Source: Rotaria sordida (taxonomy: Eukaryota; Rotifera; Eurotatoria; Philodinida; Philodinidae). From it: DNA of 64,000 nt. The stretch is taken from assembly GCA_905250125.1 (NCBI GenBank), contig CAJNOL010000061.1:186001-250000 (forward strand), written 5' to 3'. The position numbers and the translations under genes are program-made. The stretch's first letter is position 1. Every line of letters begins with the position of its first letter. Positions 12,481 to 22,524 of the stretch are shown here, piece by piece. The notes below the pieces were generated by a model. The model was not told where the DNA came from and ran no database searches. It saw only the letters and a list, made by a program, of their open reading frames with translations.

Positions 12481-13200
12481 ATTTTGTTTTTTATATACTA
12501 TTTTATTATGTCGTTTATAGTTTTTTCTCCTTATTCTACTGATAACATTTGTCAATATGTATTAATAACCGTACTAAAATACATAAGAATAGAAGAAATA
12601 ATGCTTATATATATATATCAATCTACAAAATTTAGTGGTATTCTAAATAAATTTGACAAAAAAAAGACGATACTATAGTTCGATGAATTAAAATTTCAAG
12701 TGAAAAGTTAAGTTTTTTCTCTTCATTCATTTTCATTTTATGTTGATGTTTTCTTCTACTTATTATAGAGTGATATGAATTGGTCATATAGCTATTATTG
12801 TAATCCTCAATCCATCCTGTATCTATACTATAAATCTTGCAATTTTATGTCAATTTGTATCTACACAATCACCGTATATAATATCAAGTATAATGGTTTT
12901 ACACAATATTACAAACTTGATTTTCATTTAGACATTCAATGTCGTTTAGCATTTTTATCATATACCGAGTATACATGATGCTATCTACTAATATATACCG
13001 GGATAATTTTTTGTATTATGCTTTTGGTTTTATATTAAGACATAGAGTTCCTCTATAGGTAGCGTTCTTGATCTTCCTATTAGAATTGAAACAACATACA
13101 TTACAAGGATTTTTATATATGAATGAGAATAAACATATTGGACTTATGCTGGGCATCAAATTAAACATTACTGAACATTTGTATGGTATTATAAACATAT
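12481..13200. other. No recognisable gene
   Basis: Several short ORFs of 60-70 codons occur on both strands, but none has gene-like composition or splice-site support. I treat them as chance ORFs in AT-rich DNA. Confidence 0.4.
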
Positions 13201-13210
13201 ATATTAAAGA

Positions 13211-13375
13211 GTTCGTTTAGCTCAATAGTATAATTGTCAAAGCTCCTGCTTTAGTATAAGCTAATCTTAATACTATCAATAATCATACAAATAAACTTGA
13301 GATTTTTCTATGGGTAAAATGAAGAATACTGTTCTGCATCCAGTCCGGCCTGGAGAATAGGTTCGAGTGCAAATT
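13211..13375 (+). repeat. tRNA-like SINE remnant
   Basis: TAGCTCAATAG at 13218-13228 fits the tRNA A-box consensus, and GTTCGAGTG at 13361-13369 is a near B box. The spacing of about 130 nt is too long for a normal tRNA, so this is a degenerate or interrupted tRNA-derived repeat at best. The sequence after it (cgggtaccgg, gggtcccgg) is more GC-rich than the surroundings. Confidence 0.3.
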
Positions 13376-13936
13376 CAGTGAGTCTGTTCGGGTACCGGAC
13401 ATGAAAAATATTGTGCACTCGGGTCCCGGATATGATCTCATATTCGAAACCAACTCGACAACTAATGAGATCTCGATGTTTCACAATATTTTTACTTTTT
13501 CAAACTACTATTCATAGAAAAGGCTAGAGGTGAAAATCGGTTCGATCATGATTGAGAAATTTATTGTCCTTGAGAAAAGGTCACAGAAGTGGGAAGCAAT
13601 ATTATTTTATTCATAGAATTCGTTTTTAATGAACCATACGATGAAGTAACTGGATACATGGAGAGCAAAATGAATTATTAAAAAGATGAACATGTATTAT
13701 CATCATGGAAGAAGCATTCCTGTATATATCAACAATTATGACATTTAGCACCAACATTGCATTTCCTTCGAGCGTGATCAGCGACAAGCAAACGTATACT
13801 TAACGAAATTGATCAGATTTTAGAAGCAGAAAGATACCAAGGGAACTCTTAATCATTTGTTTTTTTTTGTTGCTCTTTATGAAAGGGACTAAATAGCATA
13901 CTTTTTCATATAAAATAAAAGTATAAAAACCTTACT

Positions 13937-14227
13937 ATGACTGTGAAACCATTTGTCAGATGTCGATTAGCTTCGGTCAGGGCCCATTTGCAAGAAGTCA
14001 TAGGCGTGCAGGACACTAATGAAGAATGGAAAGATTGGACCATAACATGGCAAGATCTACTCTGCTTACATACTATCATCATCTTTCATCAGTTACTATT
14101 ATGTATATTGTGTCAACTATTTTCATATAGCAGAAATTCCACTTTGGCAGTACGTGTGCTACGGTTGGTTTTTCTGATTGGTTCTTTATATGCGTTTGTT
14201 AAATTTTGTATTGGCACATGTTGTTAA
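13937..14227 (+). CDS. Hypothetical 96-residue ORF with two hydrophobic segments
   Basis: An ATG-to-TAA ORF with a hydrophilic N-terminus (HLQEVIGVQDTNEEWKDW) and two hydrophobic stretches, one around LLCLHTIIIFHQLLLCILC and one around VLRLVFLIGSLYAFV. Codon choice is less biased to A/T third positions than in neighbouring genes. That suggests a foreign, transposon-derived or chance ORF. I recognise no domain. It could be a fragment of a larger membrane protein. Confidence 0.3.
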   Translation: MTVKPFVRCRLASVRAHLQEVIGVQDTNEEWKDWTITWQDLLCLHTIIIFHQLLLCILCQLFSYSRNSTLAVRVLRLVFLIGSLYAFVKFCIGTCC

Positions 14228-14337
14228 ATACCTCAATTCATTTTATGTTCCTATGCAATAGGAGAATATAACTATAATCATACCACTACAATAATTCACA
14301 GTGTGTGTCTTTCCGTCTGTTTCAGATCAAAGGTCAA

Positions 14338-14495
14338 ATAAGGGTATAAGGGTATAAGAAGGTAAGACTAAAAAAAGAGTAAGGGAATAAGGAGGTAAAG
14401 CTATAAGAGTGTGAGGCTATAAAGGGTAAGGCTATAAGAGGTTAGGATACAAGAGGTACAAGCCGTATAAGGCTATATGGACTATAAAGCTATTA
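14338..14495. repeat. Degenerate short tandem repeat (GGCTATAAG-like)
   Basis: Variants of GGTATAAG / GGCTATAAGA / GGTAAG recur about every 9-13 bp over some 150 bp on a purine-rich strand. It looks like an old minisatellite. Confidence 0.7.
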
Positions 14496-15315
14496 GCGAT
14501 ATACGGATGTGACATTGCAAGGCTATCTATATAGATAATATCGAGTGTCTCTATGGTTCTTACCGAATGAAAGGTTAAAGTTTTGAGATCATACGTTATA
14601 GGAAAAAAAGGAGCCGTGTAGTATGCACGGATTCTCGCTAGTTCATAATATTATAGTAAAACGTACTGTGAACATATGCTGAACTCGAACTTTTAGTTTA
14701 TTGGACTGTTATATATATATATTTAACAATGCTCGATGTAAAAATCTTTTTTTTAAAAATGAAGATGCTGTCTAAATAAGCAGTATTGAAATTTTTAAGT
14801 TCTTTAACAGTGCGTCTAAATTTAGAAAAATTTTTCTTTTCATACAAAGAGTTTACAAGTATTATACATGAATAGAACAAAATGAAGTAAATGACCATAC
14901 ACAACAATAATCGTTAAAAAATTGAATAAAGAAGTATAAAAGTAGAATCTACTGAATCTTCCTTGGAACAAGCAGAAAAGCGCAATAAATTTGTCTCGGT
15001 AAATAAAAGTATGAGATACATGATCGCTTGCTTATTGATACTATATCAAGATTTGAAAACAGACAAACTTTCTTTAGTTTTTTTCTAACTTTCTTCGATA
15101 GATCGTTTTTTCTTCGGAATGCCAGTTCCATCGATGGACGGATTTTCCATCCCTGTAAAGAAGTATCATTCCTATCAGAGGCTTTATATATATGGTGATG
15201 ATTAATCTGACCGAATACCTAAACTTTTTTTTTTGTTTTTGACATGCAGATTCTATAGTATATCAGAATGTTACGATTTCTTTACCAGCTATAGTACTCT
15301 TGCAGTGCTAACGGT
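14496..15315. other. No recognisable gene
   Basis: Unassigned AT-rich sequence. Two minus-strand ORFs of 60-69 codons near 14.7-15.1 kb are Lys/Phe/Ile-rich and have no coding signature. Confidence 0.4.
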
Positions 15316-15317
15316 TT

Positions 15318-15833
15318 ATTATTATTTTGATTATACATCTTATCCAAAACTAATATAATGAAGAGTATTTCTAAAATCCTTTAGTAAAGTGAACTTTTAT
15401 AAAACTTATCTGTCTATTATAACATTTACCTAGCTTTTTGACGTTCTATTCCGATTGTTCTAACTTAATAATACCTATACTAAATATCATGGTAACTCCA
15501 AAATAGTGGCAAGAGTTGCGGACACATGAATATTGATCGACTACATGAACTTTGGAGTAGAAACATTTTACAATCAACAACATATCTGAAGTCTGTGTGC
15601 CAGCAATAAATAGAGGCGAACATAATAGTTGTACATAGGCATCTTCAAAACATGTAAATCACTATTAATGAGGCTGATAAAGAAAAAAGTATCTTTTCTT
15701 TGCCAAATCACGCTGAATAGGTTACTTCACCAAACTACCGTGAATAAGTTTGATAAAAGTTTATTCTACTAAAAGATTTTAGAAATACTTCTCATTATAT
15801 TAGTTTCGGATAAGATATATAATCAAAATAGTA
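15318..15833. repeat. Foldback element abutting the left long inverted arm
   Basis: Sequence around 15318-15415 reappears inverted at about 15740-15832. For example, GATTTTAGAAATAC and ATTATATTAGTTT plus GGATAAGAT on the right match the complement of the left. The centre is near 15566 and there is no ORF. It ends within a few bases of the 15.84-kb inverted repeat. Confidence 0.7.
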
Positions 15834-15836
15834 ACA

Positions 15837-16202
15837 AATCATTGTATAATATATATAAAAGAAAGAAAAATTAAGAGCTATACGATTCATATTATTTATT
15901 GTTTTCAAATCAAGCAGATTAGCATTTCGAGCGCACACATTAGTTTGAGAAAAATCAGTCATTTTTGTCTGGATAAATAAGAAGAAATAATTCAAGCAGA
16001 TAGTGCACATGTCTGAAGATTCGCGTCCCAATTTTGTTGAATCAGATATTTATATCCACCAACAACCACGTTGTAGTAAAACCCATCTGATTGCTGCACA
16101 TTTCCAAACGTCCAGACACTAGTCAAATATTATTATAAGAATATTAATTTATTGCAGAAAGGTCAAAGTCATCTAGCAGAACACATATCTTTCTTCAATT
16201 TC
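15837..16202 (+). repeat. Long inverted repeat, left copy
   Basis: About 365 bp that recur in opposite orientation at 21584-21951 with roughly 90-95% identity by eye. Shared blocks include AGCAGATTAGCATTTCGAGC, GACATGTGCACTATCT and TTGTAGTAAAACCCAT (as complements). The two copies enclose about 5.4 kb containing the EXORDIUM-like gene. Confidence 0.85.
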
Positions 16203-17030
16203 AATTTCATAAAACTTGTCGCCTAATAGAATATTATTTCAGCAGACTTTCATTCTCTTTGTAGTTCAAACAATCAATAGGTTGTTTTCTTTTCACTCGT
16301 ATATATAGATCACCTCAGTGAAGAAAACCTATTCTGAATACAAAAGAACAATAGAATTCATGTAGTTGATAGCTCTTAGTCTGAATATGTCTCAAAGTCA
16401 GACATTCGATACTTCCTTAGAATCAATAACCAAATGGAAATATTTAAAATCAATTCGAAGAAAAGGATAAAGACGCATAAGACCACAAATAAGTCCACTA
16501 ACTTTTCTTCGATCTGGCATTCTCGAACACACATAAAATGATAGATCTCAACACAATGAACATTCTGCTGCTATTTTGAACATATTTCAATGCCATATCA
16601 CAGAAACTTTTGTTTTCACTATCTGCAATATCTCAATGCTTTTCTCCATCTATGACTACATGAAAATCGGCCTCTACACATGTTCTATATCGACTGACAC
16701 TTCGGAATTTTTTTCATTATAGCTAGAAAATAGATCTGGAAAATGACTGAAAATAGTCGGGATAATCAAGTTTGATGATTTGGTTATATTCGAAACAATG
16801 ATCATATCACTGTAAGTGGTTATAAAAAACTAATCCATTTTTCTCAGTGTTTTCTCAATATTTCAAGAACAACCAAATAACTGTTTCTGATTTTTTAAGT
16901 ATAGCTAGAGAACAGATTAACACTGAAAATAACATCAAATAGGACCGACTCATAGATTAGACGTTTGAGAAAACCACAAGTACGTTTTTATTGAAGCATC
17001 ATTTGTTATTTTTTTTAGACTAATATGTAG
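16203..17030. other. No recognisable gene
   Basis: Unassigned sequence between the left inverted arm and the SINE-like segment. No ORF above about 50 codons has gene-like composition. Confidence 0.4.
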
Positions 17031-17131
17031 TCTATTTCGGTCGGACGTACTAAGCTTGAGATAAAAATGGCGTGACAACGCAATGACCACCTGCCTATGA
17101 GACAGGAAAGTGATCCATCATGGGCTAGTGG

Positions 17132-17180
17132 TTAGGGTATCTGCCTGATGAGCGGAAGGTACGAGTTATAGAGCGCGCAT
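17132..17180 (+). repeat. tRNA-derived SINE head
   Basis: GGGCTAGTGGTTAGGGTATC followed by TGCCTGATGAGCGGAAGGT closely resembles the 5' half of a tRNA (D-loop, anticodon arm). A decayed B box (gagttatagagc) follows at 17163-17174. The surrounding 17.03-17.29 kb is GC-richer and is probably the body of the SINE. Confidence 0.5.
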
Positions 17181-17599
17181 GTGGATATGCGTCTGAATGT
17201 AAGTGGATGATTATTAACATCAGCTATCTTGACATCCATTCACTCATTCAAAGCCACTTGATAGAACAGTTTCGCGTCATTTCCTGAAACTGAAACTGGT
17301 TCCAATAATACTCAAAGAGTTTATTGATTAATAATTACTCGTCGATGAGTTATCAAGAGACAAAATTAGTACTAGGTTCTAAAGAATGAGAGAAACATGC
17401 CTAATCAGCTCTTTGGAATTCTAACCGTTACACTTCTTCTCTCAACAGATCTTTCAACATGGATGAATATCGTTGATTAAAAAGACACATAAAGGGTGTT
17501 ACAACTAGAAGACTTTCTTTAACTGGATTTTTCTCAAAATAAAAGTACTAGAAAAATGTATTTGGCATCTCATAAATAGTGCTTTACTTCTGTACTTAC

Positions 17600-19087
17600 C
17601 ACTTATCCGCATTTTCATTACCATACGAATCTAACCATGCATTCACATCTGGATCGGACATTGCTTCTACTATTTCATGTGCAATAATATTCAACATGCC
17701 GTCAACACCGCGATCACCACTCGGTGAAACATTATAGTTGTAGGCAACGCAAGAGTAAATACAGCTTTCTGGATTTCCTATAAATCCGTAGATGTATCTT
17801 GTAGATTCAACATCAAAAAACCAATGATATCCGCAATAATTGTTACAGAAAGATTGAGTTGCTGAAGCACTTTCCTTCACATCTGGAGAAGTGAGCACTA
17901 AGTAGATACCGTTTGGATCACTTGGCAATTCTCCACTTAGAATACGATCGTAAAATATATTTGGTACACTCGTATCAGTAAGTTCATTTCCATAAGTATA
18001 GTTGTCTGTCACTGTATTTCCAAGAATGACTGAACCTGTCGTGTATATCTTCGAACTTGTTGGTGTAGCTTGATAGTAGTAGGTTTTTTCGATGTTGAAC
18101 CATGATGTATTGCTCATTTGAGAAATGAATGTGTTAACAATATTTTTTTGAATGGTACTCCAATTACCATAAAACTATACATAAAATGGTGCACCTCAAC
18201 AAATAAGGACGAAATGACATGAAGAAACTCACCACAACATAGACTTTGGTATCTCCAGTTAATACACGACTACCGATGGTATACGATATACGATTGGAGG
18301 GCTTCTTTGATGCACCATTTCTCTGTCCTTCGAAGACTTCATGTACGGGAAATTTCCCACGTAGAATTGCAGGATTGTTTCGTTCCGCTGAAATGATATG
18401 AATTATTTTAATTGCATAAATTTCTTAGCATCGAAATGTTGTTTATCTCATGAGAAACTTCTTGAACATTGTCTGGACTAGACCTCAAGTACTCATGAAA
18501 TTCAACTAGTGAAAGGAGATCACAAAAGTGAATAATCAGCAGTCGTGCTCTATATGATTAAGGGAATAGAAATAAGTACACATCAAAAAAACAAACTATT
18601 GATTAATTTTTAAAGTCTCTAAGTCTCAAAAATTTCACTGATGAAAACTTCGATTTACAAATGAATTTTCTATAATAATTACTACTCAAGCAAATAAACA
18701 TATGAGTTGTTCAGATAACTGTATTATGCAATTGGAAAAACAAATTTTCTAAATGTAGTTATTTGCAATGATACTTCCAAAAATCTTGTTAATTATTACA
18801 CTATCATACGAAAGATATGAATCTCTTCCAAGGAATATTATTCTCAAAGAGAATCTATTCTATTTTTCGATTTGAATAAAACTCAGTTTTGCTCTTTTAA
18901 TCGAACTAAAGAATACCTATCACAATAAGTATTTTGTTGTCATTTTAATTAGATTGATATCAGTTTTCTTACCAAGTCTGCTCCATAGCATATTGTTCAA
19001 CTCGTTACTCTCGGTACAATTCAATGGCATAATGACACTTGAAATGATGATAACCTCTAATAGACAAGAAGCCCAAGCCAGTTCCAT
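17600..19087 (-). CDS. EXORDIUM / phosphate-induced protein 1 (PHI-1)-like secreted protein, 3' end missing
   Basis: Exons on the minus strand: 19087-18973, 18387-18233, 18174-17600 (281 codons plus two bases). The N-terminus MELAWASCLLEVIIISSVIM looks like a signal peptide, so the product should be secreted. VLTGDTKVYVVFYGNWSTIQ matches the family's conserved ...YGNW... core. Near residues 255-280, AHEIVEAMSDPDVNAWLDSY and NENADK match the family's HE(I/V)VE...NAW.D..G.ENADKC block. The last codon is split (TG before GTAAGT), consistent with Cys. The family's C-terminal part (about 40-60 residues, LxQxNW-type) is not found downstream; the nearest acceptors give only 9-15 codons before a stop. 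The gene is either 3'-truncated or its last exon is missed. The family is known mainly from plants and microbes, so horizontal acquisition is inferred. Introns show adaptation to the host. Confidence 0.8.
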
Positions 19088-19768
19088 AATCACAATGTAG
19101 TCTATAATTGTTGCATTAAATGTGACGAAAAAAAATGAATTGAATAGATATGTTTCTCTTTACAACTTACTTGTAATATTGCTTTGTACTCAGAAGAATA
19201 ACGAAGAAAAAATGATTGCATTAGGCAACAAACAGCAGCTTTTATATCTCACTTCTGCTCTTGTTTTCGGTATGTTTACTCGACCGTAATATAATAGTCG
19301 GAAAACAACAATATTTGTTGATTACACATCTTTTCAGGTAATAGTGAGTATGATTCATGACTTATGCAAATGCATAGGTTAAGGTGATTAGTATTAAGTA
19401 TACAAAAACAAACGAATGTAAGTTATCTTTATCTACCTAAAATAAAAACATTCATATTTGCAAGAAGCCATACCCGAATAGTCATAGACATAATTATTAT
19501 GTGTTATTCTTTGGACTTTTAGCAATGCATTAAGTATGAAGACTATAGATGTTTCTATAATATCATTTATATAAATGAAGAAATTGAATAAACAAAACAT
19601 AAAGTCAAAATCAAAACAGTGGATTATGAATTAAGTTTTCTTTATTTTACCAAATTTCGATCAATTGAAGTGTTTTTTTTACATTAAGAACAAAAATAAA
19701 AAATAATCGAAACAATATATTGATCATCAGACCACTTTGGAGTATGTTAAAATAAAATATTTATTATA
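19088..19768. other. Upstream region of the EXORDIUM-like gene
   Basis: No ORF of note. It should contain the promoter, read leftwards, but I can assign no motif. Confidence 0.35.
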
Positions 19769-20270
19769 GGTGGACACCAAGACGCATACGCATATTTGAA
19801 GATGATTTTGACCTCATCAACATCTCGTAAAATGAAAAACATTTAATTTAAAATAAACTATTTTCATTTTTATTAATTTTCTTTTTGAATGTATCCATAT
19901 ATATAATTTCTTTTTTTTTAAATTCGAAATAATTGTGGAACAACCTATATGTATGATATGAATTATTTCTATTTATGGTTATTTCTTGAAAGTGATTGTT
20001 TAAGTGATCAAAATCTCATGAAATGAATGACATTTGATTTGAAATGGATTATGTTCATTTTTATTAAGTTTTTCTTTTTAAATTTGTTTATTTATTCAAA
20101 TTGTTTTACTTATAAATTCTATATAGTGGTCGGCAATCTATATATTGATTTTGGATTGGCTCTTATTATTGTTACTTTTTGAAAATAATCTTTTATATGA
20201 TTGAAACGTGATGAAATTTCATATAAAATGTACTATTTGGATTTTTCATTTTGACTTTCTTCATTACTAT
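19769..20270. repeat. Three diverged direct repeats of about 165-195 bp
   Basis: Units starting near 19769 (aggtggacaccaag), 19934 (tgtggaacaacctat) and 20126 (agtggtcggcaatct) each run into a T-rich block. Each then carries a related motif (atcaacatctcgtaaaatga, atcaaaatctcatgaaatga, attgaaacgtgatgaaattt). A fourth copy lies inverted at about 21425-21575. Confidence 0.6.
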
Positions 20271-20355
20271 AAATTATGCTATAGAAGATTCTATACCCTT
20301 CATATTTTATTACTTTTGTCAAAGAGTACAAAGATCGATACATGTTGATAATACG

Positions 20356-20777
20356 CCCTGGATGATTCGGTAGTCTCTGTTTCAAATTTGACCAATTGTG
20401 TCGTATTGTTTGCATGGAAAGAAAATGCATTCTTTCATTCTGTGTATTTTGTATCGATTACCTCTAGTTATTCCGTTCCACCTATCATGAATCTGTGTGG
20501 AGGTTATGTTGATCGAGAAATAATAAATGAGTCTGGCGATTTTACCTCTCATCGTTATTGTGTAAGCTGGCTTGTTGCCTAATACTAGGAAAAATAGCTA
20601 TATTCATTCATTATTTCTCTATCCATATAGTCGCCACACTGATTCATCATAAATACCATGGGACAACTAAAAGTAATGGATACAAAATACACAAAACGAA
20701 AGAATGCATTTGTTCTTCATGCAAACAATACGTCACGGTTGATCAAATTTGAACAAGAGACTACCGAATCATCCAGG
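20356..20777. mobile_element. Foldback MITE A in the accessory region
   Basis: Starts CCTGGATGATTCGGTAG and ends with the exact complement CTACCGAATCATCCAGG. The arms pair inward for about 200 bp (for example gcatggaaagaaaatgcattc against gaatgcatttgttcttcatgc). No ORF. The ends resemble the 9.9-kb element. Confidence 0.8.
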
Positions 20778-20842
20778 ATGTACAATTAACGTGTATTGAT
20801 TTTTGGACACTTTGACAAAAGTAATAAATTCCGAGCGGTATA

Positions 20843-21413
20843 TAGGATGCCCAGTAAGTCATGACATAGACATTCTAAAAGTTGAATATCTCTATTATAG
20901 TTCAACCAAACGGGCTCATTTTTTTTTACCAAGGATGGAGGCATGTTCACACTCCGAATTCATACGGATAAGATCAGTGAGGACGTTTGTTAAATACCAT
21001 TATTGACCTCAACAAGAAAATTTTACTTGTTCACAGGTAGGAAAAAAAACAATATATAGAATGATGCAAAAGTCACTTTATCAGGAAAGAAAATTGACTA
21101 TCTCCATTACGGCTCGAGCAAACGAGTTGATTTTCTTACCAAAGATAGAGGTATGTTCACACTCCAAATCCGTATAGGCAAGATTAATGAGAACCTATGG
21201 TGAGCATATTGTTTTCTTTTCCTATCTGTGAACAAGCAAAATTTTTTTGTTGAGGTCAATAGTGGTATTTAACAAAAGTTCTCACTGACCTTGTCTATGT
21301 AAATTTGAAGTGTCAACATGCCACTTTCCTTGGTAAAAAAATGAGCCCGTTTGGTTGAGCTATGATGAAGATATTCAATTTTTAGTGTGTCTGTTTCATG
21401 ACTTACTGGGCAC
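20843..21413. mobile_element. Foldback MITE B in the accessory region
   Basis: Left end GGATGCCCAGTAAGTCATGA and right end TCATGACTTACTGGGCACC are inverted copies. The arms are about 190 bp, with inner sequence related to the element at 43.47-44.03 kb (gttcacactcc, gacctcaacaa, atttttttgttgaggtc). No ORF. Confidence 0.8.
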
Positions 21414-21424
21414 CTTAAAGAATC

Positions 21425-21575
21425 TTCTATAAGATAATTTATAGTAATGAAGAAATAAAAGTCAAAAATCAAAATCCAAATAGTACATTTTACATGAAAT
21501 TTTATCACGTTTCAATCATATAAAAGATTATTTTCAAAAAGTGACTCCAATAACAGCCAATCCAAAAACGATATA
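21425..21575. repeat. Inverted copy of the ~190-bp repeat unit
   Basis: CAAATAGTACATTTTACATG, ATCACGTTTCAATCATATAA and AAAGATTATTTTCAAAAAGT are the complement of 20160-20290. Together the copies bracket MITEs A and B. Confidence 0.75.
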
Positions 21576-21583
21576 GATTATTG

Positions 21584-21951
21584 GAATTGAATAAAGATGT
21601 GTGTTCTGCTAGATGAGTTTGACCTTTCTGCAATAAATTAATATTCTTATGATAATATTTGACTAGTGTCTGGACGTTTGGAAATACGCAGCAATCAAAT
21701 GGGTTTTACTACAACGTGGTTGCTGGTGGATATAAATATCTGATTCAACAAAATTGGGACGCGAATCTTCAGACATGTGCACTATCTACTTGAATTATTT
21801 CTTCTTATTTATCCAGACAAAAATGACTGATTTTTTTTCAAACTAACCTGTGCGCTCGAAATGCTAATCTGCTTGATTTGAAAACAATAAATAATATGAA
21901 TCGTATAGCTTTTAATTTTTCTTTCTTTTATATATATTATACAATGATTTA
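21584..21951 (-). repeat. Long inverted repeat, right copy
   Basis: Inverted partner of 15837-16202. Differences are scattered substitutions and small indels, which suggests moderate age. Confidence 0.85.
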
Positions 21952-22524
21952 TGTATACTCGCGAAAGCATATATATGTATATGACCAAAATACACTCAAA
22001 AATAAAATGTTGCTTTAGAGCTTGATAGAAAGTAAAAAATAATTCATTATTCAGTTTGTAAATATTTATATTTTAATTTTCTATTTTTTTACTAGAACAG
22101 ATTTTCTTAATTACTCATCGAACAACTAAAAAAATTTATTGTATGATCATTAGAAACAAAAGACTTTATTCATATTTCGCCTGCGAGTAGATGCATTGAT
22201 GTGACTCAAAAAACCAAAATTTAATAGAGATAGCTTGCGCAAAACTATTCCCGATGTTGAAAGCTCGTTGTTTTTTTGCTACAATCAAACAATGAAATAC
22301 AATCGAATAACTTTATTATTAATGAAAAATCAAATTTGAATTCAAACGATTTAAAGACTCATTATTAATCATAGATATATATCAAGTTCAGCAAAAGTTT
22401 AATCTAAATTTTAAATATTAACAAAAAAAGAAACATTTTGATTGATCAATGAAAGAAGAAAGCGCTTTATTTATTTATCGAAATATGCATAAAATCCGAG
22501 GTGAAAAATAATTGTCTATAAATA
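21952..22524. other. Intergenic region before the helical-protein gene
   Basis: No gene seen. Probably the promoter and 5' untranslated region of the next gene. Confidence 0.35.

Noticed and set aside
20233-21508. Several 60-80 codon ORFs in the MITE cluster
   Set aside because: They lie within palindromic arms, appear as mirrored pairs on both strands and lack transposase motifs.
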